Assembly: GCA_016235425.1 (NCBI GenBank) | Contig: JACRLC010000076.1 | Coordinates: forward strand, 1-64,000 | Length of the DNA stretch: 64,000 nucleotides | Reading direction: 5' to 3' | Source of the DNA: Chloroflexota bacterium | Lineage (GTDB): Bacteria; Chloroflexota; Anaerolineae; Anaerolineales; Villigracilaceae | In this document: one piece after another, positions 6,913 through 15,934 of the stretch | How the letters are laid out: every line of letters starts with the position of its first letter | Position numbering within the stretch: the stretch's first letter is position 1 | Program-made: the position numbers and the translations under genes | Notes under the pieces: generated by a model | Told to the model about the DNA's origin: nothing | Databases searched by the model: none | The model's input: the letters and a program-made list of their open reading frames with translations, nothing else

Positions 6913-8817
6913 ATGGCAAAGGTAAAAGAGCAAAAAATGGAAGGCGAAGTCTATTACCCGTCCGAGGAAATCGTGGCGCAGGCGCGTTTGAAGGATTGGG
7001 ATGCGCTCGCCGAAAGGGCCCACAAGGATTTGCAGGGGTTCTGGGCGGATGAAGCAAATGAATTGGAATGGTTCAAGAAGTGGGACAAGGTTTTGGATGA
7101 TTCCAAGAAACCCTTCTTCAAGTGGTTTGTGGGGGCGAAAACAAACATCGTTCACAATGCCATTGACCGGCATCTCAAGACACATCGCAAAAATCAACTC
7201 GCCCTCATCTGGGAAAGCGAAGACGGCAAGCTCGAGCGCACTTTCTCGTATTACGCCATGAACCGCGAAGTCTCGCGCATGGCGAATTTGATCAAGGCCA
7301 TGGGCGTGGTCAAAGGCGACCGCGTAACCATTTACATGGGGCGCGTGCCCGAAATCGTTTTTGCGATGCTGGCGTGCGCGAAGATCGGCGCGATCCATTC
7401 GGTGGTGTTCGGCGGCTTCTCGGTGGATTCACTGCAGGGCCGCATTGAGGACAGCCAGTCGAAACTGATCATCACCTGTGATGGCTCGTACCAAAACGGA
7501 AAAATCGTCGAGTTGAAAAACATTGTAGACGAGGCTGTCAAGCGTTGCCCATCGGTGGAGAACATGATCGTCGTCAAGCGGACAGGCCAGCCCGTCAATA
7601 CGGAAGCGGGACGCGACCACTGGTATCACGATCTGTGTTCGTTACCTATCGCCAACGGCAAATGCGCGACCGAGGTCATGGATGCGGAAGACCCGCTCTT
7701 CATCCTGTATACGTCCGGTTCAACCGGCAAGCCGAAAGCCATCCTGCACACGCACGGCGGCTACATGGTCGGCACATATTCCACACTCAAATACGTCTTT
7801 GATGTCAAGGACGAAGACCGCTGGTGGTGTACCGCCGACCCGGGCTGGATTACGGGACATTCCTACATCGTCTACGGCCCGATGATCAACGGCGTGACAT
7901 CCATGCTATTCGAGGGCGGCCCCACGTTCCCCTATCCGAATCGCTGGTGGCAGGTGGTCGAACGTTACGGGATCACGATCTTCTACACCGCGCCGACCGC
8001 CATCCGCGGGCTGATGCGTTTCGGCGAAGCGTGGCCGAACAAGCACGATCTTTCGTCTCTCCGAATACTGGGAACCGTCGGCGAGCCGATCAACCCCGAA
8101 GCGTGGAGGTGGTATTACCGCGTGATCGGCAAGGAAAAATGCCCGATCATAGATACCTGGTGGCAGACTGAGACCGGCACCTTTATGATTACTCCCACGC
8201 CCGTGGTACCCCTCAAACCCGGGTCGGGCACGCGTCCTTTCTTCGGACAGGAGGCTGAGATCGTGGACGAACAGGGGAATCCGGCCCCCGACGATACCGA
8301 GGGCTATCTCGTCTTGAAGCATCCATGGCCTGCCATGCTCCGCACCATCTACGGTGACGACGAACGCTATGTCAACCAATACTGGTCAAGGTATCCGGGA
8401 CGCTACACCACCGGCGACTCAGCCAAGCGCGACTCGGACGGCTACTTCTGGATCATCGGCCGCGTGGACGATGTGATCAAAGTCTCAGGCCATCGCCTGG
8501 GAACGGCGGAAGTTGAATCGGCGCTGGTAAGCCACCCTGCGGTTGCGGAAGCCGCCGCCATTGGTTTGCCTCATGAGATCAAAGGACAGAGCATTCACAC
8601 CTTCGTGCTGTTGCGCGCCGGGTTTGCCCCATCGCCTGAATTGGCTGAAGAGTTGCGCCAGCACGTCGCGACCCACATGGGGCCAATCGCCCGCCCTGAG
8701 GATGTCCGGTTCGTGGATAAGCTCCCCAAGACGCGTTCAGGCAAGATCATGCGGCGTGTGTTGAAGGCACGCGCGCAGGGACTGCCCGAGGGAGATATCA
8801 GCACGTTGGAAGAGTAG
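6913..8817 (+). CDS. acs: Acetyl-coenzyme A synthetase
   Basis: A 634-residue AMP-forming acyl-adenylate enzyme converting acetate, ATP and CoA to acetyl-CoA. The P-loop motif YTSGSTGKPKA lies near residue 265 and DTWWQTETG further on. The C-terminal PKTRSGKIMRR contains the catalytic/acetylatable lysine near residue 610. Full length for the Acs family with the N-terminal ACAS_N segment (WFKKWDKVLDDSKKPFFKWF). The ribosome site CAGGAGG is strong. A terminator follows at 8849. The gene suggests acetate assimilation or salvage. Confidence 0.96.
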   Translation: MAKVKEQKMEGEVYYPSEEIVAQARLKDWDALAERAHKDLQGFWADEANELEWFKKWDKVLDDSKKPFFKWFVGAKTNIVHNAIDRHLKTHRKNQLALIWESEDGKLERTFSYYAMNREVSRMANLIKAMGVVKGDRVTIYMGRVPEIVFAMLACAKIGAIHSVVFGGFSVDSLQGRIEDSQSKLIITCDGSYQNGKIVELKNIVDEAVKRCPSVENMIVVKRTGQPVNTEAGRDHWYHDLCSLPIANGKCATEVMDAEDPLFILYTSGSTGKPKAILHTHGGYMVGTYSTLKYVFDVKDEDRWWCTADPGWITGHSYIVYGPMINGVTSMLFEGGPTFPYPNRWWQVVERYGITIFYTAPTAIRGLMRFGEAWPNKHDLSSLRILGTVGEPINPEAWRWYYRVIGKEKCPIIDTWWQTETGTFMITPTPVVPLKPGSGTRPFFGQEAEIVDEQGNPAPDDTEGYLVLKHPWPAMLRTIYGDDERYVNQYWSRYPGRYTTGDSAKRDSDGYFWIIGRVDDVIKVSGHRLGTAEVESALVSHPAVAEAAAIGLPHEIKGQSIHTFVLLRAGFAPSPELAEELRQHVATHMGPIARPEDVRFVDKLPKTRSGKIMRRVLKARAQGLPEGDISTLEE

Positions 8818-8848
8818 AAAAAGAGTTACGAGAACAAGTAACAGATGG

Positions 8849-8887
8849 AAACAGGCTGAGGAGAAATCCCTGGCCTGTTTTATTTTG
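8849..8887 (+). terminator. Intrinsic terminator after acs
   Basis: AAACAGGC (8849-8856) pairs with GCCTGTTT (8873-8880), followed by TTATTTT. Confidence 0.7.
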
Positions 8888-8914
8888 GAACTCTCTTACT
8901 CATCTTACGCAGTG

Positions 8915-9069
8915 TCATGCTGAGCCCTTCGACTTCGCTCACCTGTGCCTGCCTGTCCTGGCGGCCAGGCCAGGGCCAGGTGCAGGCAGGATAAACTCCG
9001 CGAAGCATCTCATATTTCAGCAGTAGAGACCCTTCGCTTCGCTCATATCGTCCCGATGTCCTTCGGGAG
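8915..9069. repeat. Interspersed hairpin repeat block
   Basis: Gene-free stretch made of inverted-repeat modules: CCTTCGACTTCGCTC, a G/C-rich hairpin with TCCTGGC/GCCAGG arms near 8960-8990, and GCTCATATCGTCCCGATG...CTTCGGGAG (9041-9069), which matches the copy at 4979-5008. With 9169-9218 it accounts for most of the 456-base gap between acs and the GNAT gene. Confidence 0.55.
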
Positions 9070-9168
9070 GAAATCACGATTGGGTGCGTAAGGTGAAGTC
9101 CATGAATCAGGCGAATCCGCATCTCAAGATCAAAATGTATCGTAGAGAAGTTTATAATAGAGAACATC

Positions 9169-9218
9169 GTAACGCGGAATTCATTCCGCAACCAAAGGCG
9201 ATATAAATATCGCGCTAC
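9169..9218. repeat. Double-hairpin palindromic element (GTAACGCG...CGCGCTAC)
   Basis: Two short palindromes, GCGGAATTCATTCCGC and GCGATATAAATATCGC, sit side by side between ends GTAAC and CTAC, separated by a short A-rich spacer. The same layout with different palindrome cores is seen at 24848-24900, 26571-26625 and 46112-46162. Confidence 0.6.
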
Positions 9219-9231
9219 AAAATCTTCGCGG

Positions 9232-9260
9232 TTGACGTAGTTTCCACAGGGTAATACTAT
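9232..9260 (+). promoter_or_regulatory. Sigma70-type promoter of the GNAT gene
   Basis: TTGACG (9232-9237), 17 bases, TACTAT (9255-9260). Transcription would start about seven bases before the ATG at 9274, leaving only a very short leader that overlaps the AGGAAG ribosome site. Confidence 0.6.
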
Positions 9261-9273
9261 TAGGAAGATTTCA

Positions 9274-9744
9274 ATGATCAAACTCATTCCCATGACAGAG
9301 AATGAATTCAAGGCGTATCTTGATGAAGACATCGCAAGATATGCGGAAACAAATGTACAAGCCGGATATTGGGACGAATCAGATGCGCTGGAGAAGTCCA
9401 GGCAAGTCCACGAGCAATTGTTGCCGGAGGGACTTGCAACCAAAAACCAGCATCTTTTTTCGATCATCGACGATTCAAGCGGGCAGTATCTGGGAATGAT
9501 CTGGCTGGAGATCAAACCCGAAGGTCGAAACCCGTCTGCATTCATTTACGATTTCGTTATCAACAAGGAATTCCGCGGCCAGGGAATTGGAAAACAAGCC
9601 CTGCTGGCCGCGGAAAACGTGCTGAGATCACTGGGCGTCAAAACCATCTCGCTACACGTATTCAACGACAACACTGCCGCGAAAAAACTTTATGAAAAGG
9701 TTGGGTTTGAAATCACCAGCTATAACATGAGGAAGAAACTGTAA
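9274..9744 (+). CDS. GNAT family N-acetyltransferase
   Basis: A 156-residue acetyl-CoA-dependent acetyltransferase. The diagnostic motif A is FVINKEFRGQGIGKQAL (R/Q-x-x-G-x-G/A pyrophosphate loop), followed by motif B LHVFNDNTAAKKLYEKVGF. The first ~60 residues are the usual variable acceptor-binding part. Preceded by a near-consensus promoter and AGGAAG ribosome site. The acceptor (protein, peptide, amine or antibiotic) cannot be inferred. Confidence 0.9.
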   Translation: MIKLIPMTENEFKAYLDEDIARYAETNVQAGYWDESDALEKSRQVHEQLLPEGLATKNQHLFSIIDDSSGQYLGMIWLEIKPEGRNPSAFIYDFVINKEFRGQGIGKQALLAAENVLRSLGVKTISLHVFNDNTAAKKLYEKVGFEITSYNMRKKL

Positions 9745-9756
9745 TTTTTTATACGG

Positions 9757-9762
9757 TAAAAT
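9757..9762 (+). promoter_or_regulatory. -10 box of a probable leaderless promoter
   Basis: TAAAAT ends seven bases before the ATG at 9770 with no ribosome site between. The same TANAAT-N6/7-ATG spacing recurs at 36370, 36339 (minus strand), 49775, 56173 and 59970. Confidence 0.45.
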
Positions 9763-9769
9763 CATCCCC

Positions 9770-11386
9770 ATGCCATCAAAACAGACCCGCGCTTTCACGC
9801 GTCCCCGAAATTACCCCCTGCCAGTTGCATTCCTGCTCGCCGCGCTCTTTCTCGCCTCCTGCGCGCCCGCCACTCGCGCACCAGCTGTTTTCCCCAGTTA
9901 CGATCCTTTCATGCCGCTGGATGGAAACTCCCCCGTAAGCATTCCCGCGGCTTCGAACGTTCCCGATTCCCCCACCCCCACGCGCGGACCAACACCCGCG
10001 CGCTCTTCTTTCGCCATCACGCTTGTGCCCACGCCCGGCCCTGACCAACCCCTCGTCACACCCACGCCGGATTCCGGGCGCCAGCTTCCCACCCCGCGGC
10101 AGGACGTTGACCAATACGTTGTGCAAGCCGGTGATACATTGGGAAGCATCGCACAGCGATACGGCATCAGCATGGACGCGTTGATGCAGATGAACGGCAT
10201 CTCCGACCCAAACCTGTTGGAAGTCGGTGTAACGCTCGACATCCCCGCGCCAGAGCCAGGCTCAGTAGGACCGTCGTTCAAGATCATTCCCAATTCAGAA
10301 TTGGTCTATGGCCCGGCGAGTGCGTTCTTCGATATCAATCAATTCATTCAAAGCCGCGAAGGGTATCTCGCAAGTTATGCCGAGGAAGTCAACGGCGAAT
10401 TCCTGCCCGCAGATGAAATCGTTGCGCGCGTCGCGCAGAATTATTCGGTCAACCCGCGTCTACTCCTGGCAATGCTTGAATACCAAAGCGGCTGGGTGAC
10501 AAATCCGACTCCATTCAATGTCGAATATCCCATCGGTCTTGCGGACACGTATCACACCGGCTTGTACCTGCAACTCACCTGGGCCGCAGACACACTCAAT
10601 CGCGGATACTATCTCTGGCACGCCAACGCCATATCCAATTGGGTGTTGACCGATGGCGCGGTCGTCCCTGCGAACCCAACCATCAACGCCGGCACCGCCG
10701 GGGTCCAGCATTTCTATTCCAAATTGGATGACCGCACAACCTGGGAAAAAGATTTGAATCCTGAAGGATTCTTCCTCACCTATTACGTTCTCTTTGGAAA
10801 CCCGTTCCACCTGTCCGTCGAACCGCTCGTTCCCCCGTCGCTCGCACAGCCGCGCCTGACCCTGCCTTTCACAAAAGGCGAAACCTGGGCATTCACCGGC
10901 GGCCCTCACGGCGGCTGGGACTCAGGCTCCGGCTGGGCCGCGCTTGATTTTGCCCCGCCCGGTGAAGTACTGGGATGCGTACTCAGCGGCTCGTGGGTCA
11001 CTGCGGTTGCCGATGGATTGATCGTCCGCGCAAAGGATGGCGCGGTCATCCAGGATTTGGATAACGACGGCTACGAACAAACCGGATGGGTGATCCTCTA
11101 CATGCACGTGGATGCCAGTGAAAGGGTCCAGCCGGAAACGTATTTATTCGCTGGCGAGCGCGTCGGCCACCCGTCCTGCGAAGGCGGCGTATCCAACGGC
11201 ACACATCTCCATATTGCCCGAAAATACAACGGTGAATGGATTCCCGCCGATGGCCCCCTCCCATTCAATCTCGACGGCTGGATTTCCAGCGGGGACGGCG
11301 TCGAATACGATGGCTTCCTCACACGCGGAAATCAGGTTCTCGAAGCATGGGACGGCGTGAACGAACTCAACCAAATCACGCGCTGA
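9770..11386 (+). CDS. LysM / M23-like lipoprotein, first of three tandem paralogues
   Basis: A 538-residue exported lipoprotein (lipobox LASC, Cys31) with a long Pro/Thr-rich spacer and a LysM peptidoglycan-binding domain at about 113-158 (YVVQAGDTLGSIAQRYGIS). A middle domain contains YSVNPRLLLAMLEYQSGW, which recalls the catalytic-Glu helix of lysozyme-like transglycosylases. The C-terminal region (about 365-500) is M23/LytM-like with GPHGGWD, ALDFA, a late MH and NGTHLHIARKYNG (HxH). Inferred role: cell-wall remodelling on the outer face. Catalytic activity of either domain is unproven. Likely leaderless start. Confidence 0.75.
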   Translation: MPSKQTRAFTRPRNYPLPVAFLLAALFLASCAPATRAPAVFPSYDPFMPLDGNSPVSIPAASNVPDSPTPTRGPTPARSSFAITLVPTPGPDQPLVTPTPDSGRQLPTPRQDVDQYVVQAGDTLGSIAQRYGISMDALMQMNGISDPNLLEVGVTLDIPAPEPGSVGPSFKIIPNSELVYGPASAFFDINQFIQSREGYLASYAEEVNGEFLPADEIVARVAQNYSVNPRLLLAMLEYQSGWVTNPTPFNVEYPIGLADTYHTGLYLQLTWAADTLNRGYYLWHANAISNWVLTDGAVVPANPTINAGTAGVQHFYSKLDDRTTWEKDLNPEGFFLTYYVLFGNPFHLSVEPLVPPSLAQPRLTLPFTKGETWAFTGGPHGGWDSGSGWAALDFAPPGEVLGCVLSGSWVTAVADGLIVRAKDGAVIQDLDNDGYEQTGWVILYMHVDASERVQPETYLFAGERVGHPSCEGGVSNGTHLHIARKYNGEWIPADGPLPFNLDGWISSGDGVEYDGFLTRGNQVLEAWDGVNELNQITR

Positions 11387-11420
11387 TTCATGCGGGCTTA
11401 ATCAAGGCAGATATAATTCA

Positions 11421-13037
11421 ATGCGAACGTTACAAGTGAATCGCATCCTCGCCATCCTCATCATTCCATCGCTGACCCTGACGGCCTGCGCCTCTTCGCC
11501 TTCCATCTGGGGGGCGGCGCTGACTCCCACGCCTCATTCATTCGATTCGCTTCCGCTTCATACTGACCCTCCGCCTGCCCCCGTTTTCCCTGAGTTAAAT
11601 CCCGCCTCAACAGTCACCCCGCCCCGCCCAGCGGAAGACCTGCCTTTCCAGACCCCCACGCCTTTGGTCGAATCACCGTTCGAAGCCACATACACACCAA
11701 CATTCGACACCGCGCCTGTTTTGTACTACGCCCAAAGCGGCGACAGTCTCGCCACGCTTGCAAAAAGATTTAACGTCGTGGAAGAAGAGATCACTTCCGA
11801 TATAACCCTGCCAACCACCGGCCTGCTCGATCCCGGAACCCTGCTGGTCATCCCGGACCGCATCAACGAACCGACCACGCCGAATATCCAGATCATGCCC
11901 GATAACGAGATCATCTTTTCCGCCACCGCAGTGGATTTCGACACCAAAGGCTTCGTCAAAGAAGCTGGCGGACATTTAAGCGGCTTTAAAGAATATCTCG
12001 GTTCCACCGGTTGGGCATACGGCGACGATGCGATTGCCCGTCTCGCCTACGAAAACTCGATCAACCCGCGCCTCCTGCTTGGCCTCCTCGAATATGAAAG
12101 CCGCTGGGTGCGCGGCGAACCCGTTGATCCGCTTCATACCGATTACCCGATGGGCTACGAAGATTTTCGTTACAAAGGCATGTACATTCAAATGGTCTGG
12201 GCGATCAACCAGCTTTCCATCGGATACTATGGCTGGCGCGCAGGCACGATCACCCAGCTTACTTTTACCGACGGCACGCACCTGCGCCTTGACCCGCGCT
12301 TGAACGCCGGGACAGTCGCATTGCAATATCTTTTCTCCCGCCTGCACAGCCAGTCGCAATGGGCGCAAATTATCAACCCCGATACCGGCTTCCCGGTCAT
12401 GTACACCGAGATGTTCGGCGATCCCTGGTCGCGCGCCGACATCGTAAACCCAATCCTGCCGCCGGGACTAACACAACCTGAAATGAACTTACCGTTTGAA
12501 CCAAACCGCCAATGGAACCTGGTTCAGGGGCCGCACGGTGCATGGCAACATATTGGCGCGCTAGCCGCAATTGACCTCGCTCCCTCCACCGACCACGGCG
12601 GCTGTGATCCCACACCCACCTGGGTGCTGGCCGTAACACCGGGGCTGGTGGTCCGCTCAGACAACGGCGTCGTCATGGTGGATATGGACGGTGACGGCCA
12701 CGAACAAACCGGCTGGAACATCCTGTATCTTCACATTGGAGCTGAGGACCGCGTCAAAGTTGGCACGTGGCTGGAGGTGGATGACCGCATCGGTCACGCC
12801 TCCTGCGAAGGCGGAGAATCCAACGGGACCCACCTGCATTTTGCCCGCAAATACAACGGCGAATGGATCGCGGCAAACGGTCCCATTCCACTGGTTTTGG
12901 GCGGCTGGGTGGTCCGCGGAGAAGACACACCACACGAAGGTTTCATGAAAGGCACGATGACCAAAGGGGACCTGACCGTCATCGCCGATGAGGTCGGGCA
13001 GAAATGGTCGAATATCACACGTGAGGCGAATGAATAG
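11421..13037 (+). CDS. LysM / M23-like lipoprotein, second paralogue
   Basis: A 538-residue paralogue of the preceding gene with the same order of parts: lipobox LTAC (Cys23), Pro/Thr spacer, LysM at about 100-147 (YYAQSGDSLATLAKRFNV, a weaker version), middle motif NSINPRLLLGLLEYESRW, and an M23-like end with GPHGAWQ, AIDLAPS, LHIGAEDRV and NGTHLHFARKYNG. TATAAT lies only three bases before the ATG. The first codons may therefore be wrong and GTG 11436 (giving MNRILAIL...) is an alternative. Eight bases of its end overlap the third paralogue. Confidence 0.75.
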   Translation: MRTLQVNRILAILIIPSLTLTACASSPSIWGAALTPTPHSFDSLPLHTDPPPAPVFPELNPASTVTPPRPAEDLPFQTPTPLVESPFEATYTPTFDTAPVLYYAQSGDSLATLAKRFNVVEEEITSDITLPTTGLLDPGTLLVIPDRINEPTTPNIQIMPDNEIIFSATAVDFDTKGFVKEAGGHLSGFKEYLGSTGWAYGDDAIARLAYENSINPRLLLGLLEYESRWVRGEPVDPLHTDYPMGYEDFRYKGMYIQMVWAINQLSIGYYGWRAGTITQLTFTDGTHLRLDPRLNAGTVALQYLFSRLHSQSQWAQIINPDTGFPVMYTEMFGDPWSRADIVNPILPPGLTQPEMNLPFEPNRQWNLVQGPHGAWQHIGALAAIDLAPSTDHGGCDPTPTWVLAVTPGLVVRSDNGVVMVDMDGDGHEQTGWNILYLHIGAEDRVKVGTWLEVDDRIGHASCEGGESNGTHLHFARKYNGEWIAANGPIPLVLGGWVVRGEDTPHEGFMKGTMTKGDLTVIADEVGQKWSNITREANE

Positions 13038-14517
13038 TTCTGCAATATCAAAAACCAGGCGCGGGCTAAAGATCATCTTTATCGCCGCATTGTTCCTTTC
13101 GGGGTGCAACCTTCGAGCAGTAACCCCGCCATCCACTCCCGCTACAACACACCCAAACAGCACGACCCCAACACCGGTCCCACTGCCCGCCCTGCCAACG
13201 CGCCCGGTTTACAAACCCGGCGAATTGGTGGATTACACCGCCCAAAACGGCGATACGCTTTCAGCCCTGGCGGCGCGCTTCAACACCAGCGTGGCCGAAA
13301 TCCTCGAAGCCAATCCGATCGTCCCACGCGAAGCCACCACCATGCCGCCCGGGCTACCGATGAAAATTCCCATTTATTATCGGGCGCTGTGGGCCAGCCC
13401 TTTCCAAATTTTACCGGACGATGCGTTCGTCAACAGCCCATCGTTGATCGGTTTTAATACCCCGGCATTCGTAGCTTCACAACCGGGCTGGCTGAAAGAT
13501 TATCAAGTGTATGCGGCGGGCCGCTGGCGTTCCGGCGCGCAGATGGTGGATTTCATTGCCACCAATTACAGCCTCAGCCCGCGGCTCCTGCTTGCCGTTC
13601 TTGAATACCAGGGCGGCGCGTTGTCACAGCCTGAACCGCCGGTTAAAAAGAACCTGCTTGGCTTGAAGCGCCTCTATTACGAAAGCCCGTATCTTCAACT
13701 GATCCTCGCGGCGAGCACACTTAACAATGGATACTACGGCTGGCGCGGCGGCACGCTTCTCGAATTCGACCTGCCCGACGGCACATTGATCCGGCCTGAC
13801 CCCTGGCAGAATGCCGGCTCCGCGGCGCTTCAATATTATTATTCGAAAATGTTTTCCGGCGATCAATATGCGCTCGCCATCGGACCTCAGGGACTGCATC
13901 AAACCTACGTGAATTTATTCGGCGACCCGTGGGCTGATCTGTTTACTCTCATCCCCGGCAGTTTGCAACAACCCGAACTGCAACTCCCCTTCCCGGTCGG
14001 CCACATCTGGACATACACCGGCGGGCCGCACACCGCCTGGGGTTCCGGTGAACCCTTCGCCGCAATTGACCTGGCCCCTCCGTCCGATAAATCAGGCTGT
14101 TTCATCGCAGACGCGCAGCAATTCGCCACGGCGATGGCAGATGGCCTGGTGGTGCGTTCGGATATTGACGGCCTGATCCTCGACCTCGACATGGACGGCG
14201 ACGAGCGCACAGGCTGGGTTTTGTTTTACCTGCACCTTGCCGCAAAAGACCGCGCCCACCTCGGCGCGGAACTGAAGGCTGGGGATATGATCGGCTATCC
14301 CTCGTGCGAAGGCGGCCGCGTGACCGGCACACACATCCACATTGCCCGCAAATATAACGGCGAGTGGATCCTCGCCGACGGCGTCCTTCCCTTCAACATG
14401 GGTGGCTGGGTGACTCACAACGGCACACGCGCCTATCTTGGCACACTCACCAAGGGCGGTTCAACCGTCACCGCGTGCGAATGTTCGGATAAATATAGTG
14501 AGGTGCTGAATAGGTAA
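13030..14517 (+). CDS. LysM / M23-like lipoprotein, third paralogue
   Basis: A 495-residue third copy: lipobox LSGC (Cys26), short Pro/Thr spacer, LysM at about 67-113 (YTAQNGDTLSALAARFNTS), middle motif YSLSPRLLLAVLEYQGG, and M23-like end with GPHTAWG, AIDLAPP, LHLAAKDR and TGTHIHIARKYNG. The ATG overlaps the previous stop by eight bases, so the two genes are co-translated. The putative catalytic Glu is kept in all three copies, while the residues after it differ (QS, ES, QG), hinting at divergence in substrate or loss of activity. Confidence 0.75.
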   Translation: MNSSAISKTRRGLKIIFIAALFLSGCNLRAVTPPSTPATTHPNSTTPTPVPLPALPTRPVYKPGELVDYTAQNGDTLSALAARFNTSVAEILEANPIVPREATTMPPGLPMKIPIYYRALWASPFQILPDDAFVNSPSLIGFNTPAFVASQPGWLKDYQVYAAGRWRSGAQMVDFIATNYSLSPRLLLAVLEYQGGALSQPEPPVKKNLLGLKRLYYESPYLQLILAASTLNNGYYGWRGGTLLEFDLPDGTLIRPDPWQNAGSAALQYYYSKMFSGDQYALAIGPQGLHQTYVNLFGDPWADLFTLIPGSLQQPELQLPFPVGHIWTYTGGPHTAWGSGEPFAAIDLAPPSDKSGCFIADAQQFATAMADGLVVRSDIDGLILDLDMDGDERTGWVLFYLHLAAKDRAHLGAELKAGDMIGYPSCEGGRVTGTHIHIARKYNGEWILADGVLPFNMGGWVTHNGTRAYLGTLTKGGSTVTACECSDKYSEVLNR

Positions 14518-14531
14518 CTCACCTTACGCAT

Positions 14532-14756
14532 GTCGTTGCGAGGAGGGTGTACTTCCCGATGAAGCAATTTCTCTTACGAAGCATAGGATTGCTTCGCCAC
14601 ACCGTCCTGCGTCCCCGCACCTTCGTTGGATCGGAGATGAAAGGTGCGGGGCGTTCGGCGCAGGGAAGAACGTCCCGCAATGAAAATAGCGTTTGTGGAG
14701 TCCAACGTCTCCTGACGTTGGCGTGCGCCATCCAAAGTCTGGAGACTTTGGACTCC
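14532..14756. repeat. Repeat-filled intergenic region: long hairpin repeat copy B plus two short palindromes
   Basis: GTCGTTGCGAGGAGGG...GAAGCAATT...GGATTGCTTC...CGCAATGA (14532-14683) is a diverged copy of the 2738-2825 element with an internal insertion. It is followed by short palindromes CCAACGTC/GACGTTGG (14702-14721) and CCAAAGTC-TGGA-GACTTTGG-ACTCC (14732-14756). No gene is seen between 14518 and 14808. Confidence 0.65.
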
Positions 14757-14808
14757 ATTTTCATCCTTTGGGGTGAAACCCTTTCATGAATACTCTGTGG
14801 CTGAATCT

Positions 14809-15282
14809 TTATGCTTGGGGTGATACACTTTTTACTTCATACGTTCCCTGTTCGAGCAGTTTGTTCCCCTCATCAAAAATCTTGTATTGAAGTTCAATGG
14901 GGAATGCCTTGCTCAACATGGCGTGTGCCGGACAGTATTTTTCGGTGGAAAGTTCAATCGCCCGCAGAAGTGCGGCTTTGTTTACATCGCGTCCCGTGAC
15001 GAGATATTCGATCACCGCTTTCGTAAAAACCTTGGGATGCGTCTCGGCGCGGTCGGCAAATACTTTCACCTGGAAATCCGTCACGTCCTGTTGTTTCTTT
15101 CGCAGGATCGAGATCACATCCATGGCGGTGCAACCCGCAAGCCCAAGCGCGATGAATTCGATGGGACGCGCGGCGCTGTTATCACCGCCCGCTGATTCTT
15201 CCGAGTCCACTCTTTGCACGAATCCAGAATCAGCCGAGCCTTCAAACGCCATGCGGCCTTTCCAGTTGAGGGTTACTTCCAC
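14809..15282 (-). CDS. OsmC family peroxiredoxin-like protein
   Basis: A 157-residue OsmC/Ohr-fold protein that reduces (organic) hydroperoxides with two cysteines. These are visible in GLAGCTAMDVISIL and EKYCPAHAML, at family-typical spacing. It starts with GTG at 15282, with an AGGAG site seven bases upstream that lies inside the end of the TlpA-like gene; only three bases separate the two, so they form an operon. Its neighbours are thiol-disulfide proteins, so it belongs to the redox island under the nearby ECF sigma factor or its own promoter. Confidence 0.9.
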   Translation of the reverse strand: MEVTLNWKGRMAFEGSADSGFVQRVDSEESAGGDNSAARPIEFIALGLAGCTAMDVISILRKKQQDVTDFQVKVFADRAETHPKVFTKAVIEYLVTGRDVNKAALLRAIELSTEKYCPAHAMLSKAFPIELQYKIFDEGNKLLEQGTYEVKSVSPQA

Positions 15283-15285
15283 GGA

Positions 15286-15867
15286 TCACTCCTTGATGAC
15301 GGGGGGTACGTATTTTTCAAGATTTTTTTGGCTGATCCCACCAATCCACATTAAACGGACAGTGCCGGAACGGTCAATCACGTATGAACTCGGAAGGTTC
15401 ATAGTGTTGAAAGCCTTTTCGGATTGATATTCCTCATCCAGCCAGATGGGGAACGTCAGGCCGTAATCCTTCACAAACAGTGCGACCAGATCCGGCGTTT
15501 CGCCGTCGTTGATGCCGATGATGACAAAGCCATCCCCTTTGTATTTTTCGTAAAAGGCCTGCAGGGTGGGCATTTCCGCTTTGCACGGCGGACACCACGT
15601 AGCCCACATGTTGACCAAAACCACCCTGCCAAGATAATCGGTTAGTGAAACCGAATTGCCGTTCAAATCAGTGAGCGTCAATTCGGGCACAGGGTAGTCC
15701 ACTTTTACAGGAATGGTCGAATACTCGTCCGGCTGTTCCTGCGCATTCGCTTGCGACGAATTCAATATAAAAAACAACATCACACCAAGCGCGATAAACC
15801 CTGCGCCGATCAGGGTCATGCCGTAGATAAAACCGGGAGAGTGGCGGGGTTCCTTTTTCCGTTTCAT
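15286..15867 (-). CDS. TlpA/ResA-like membrane-anchored thioredoxin
   Basis: A 193-residue protein with a single N-terminal membrane anchor (FIYGMTLIGAGFIALGVMLFFIL) and an extracytoplasmic AhpC-TSA/Redoxin-type thioredoxin fold. The active site is WATWCPPCKAEMP and the cis-Pro segment LPSSYVIDRSG. It likely reduces or exchanges disulfides, e.g. in cytochrome c maturation or envelope proteins. An upstream in-frame ATG at 15891 sits inside a TATAAT box on this strand, so the ATG at 15867 is preferred. Translationally close to the OsmC gene downstream. Confidence 0.88.
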   Translation of the reverse strand: MKRKKEPRHSPGFIYGMTLIGAGFIALGVMLFFILNSSQANAQEQPDEYSTIPVKVDYPVPELTLTDLNGNSVSLTDYLGRVVLVNMWATWCPPCKAEMPTLQAFYEKYKGDGFVIIGINDGETPDLVALFVKDYGLTFPIWLDEEYQSEKAFNTMNLPSSYVIDRSGTVRLMWIGGISQKNLEKYVPPVIKE

Positions 15868-15889
15868 TTTGGATGCGGGTGTCACCTGC

Positions 15890-15930
15890 ATTATACAATG
15901 TTCAGGGAGCAGTGCGACTGCTCCCTGAAC
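15890..15930 (-). terminator. Hairpin terminator overlapping the promoter of the TlpA-like gene
   Basis: A 14-bp perfect inverted repeat GTTCAGGGAGCAGT/ACTGCTCCCTGAAC (15900-15930, loop of three) follows the glutaredoxin-like gene on the minus strand. It runs straight into TATAAT (15895-15890) for the next gene. A weak -35 (GTCGCA, 15918-15913) falls in the loop and arm, with a 17-base spacer. Confidence 0.5.
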
Positions 15931-15934
15931 GATT

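Noticed and set aside
8880-9545. Long minus-strand open frame (221 codons)
   Set aside because: It runs through repeats and antisense to the GNAT gene; no motif or ribosome site.
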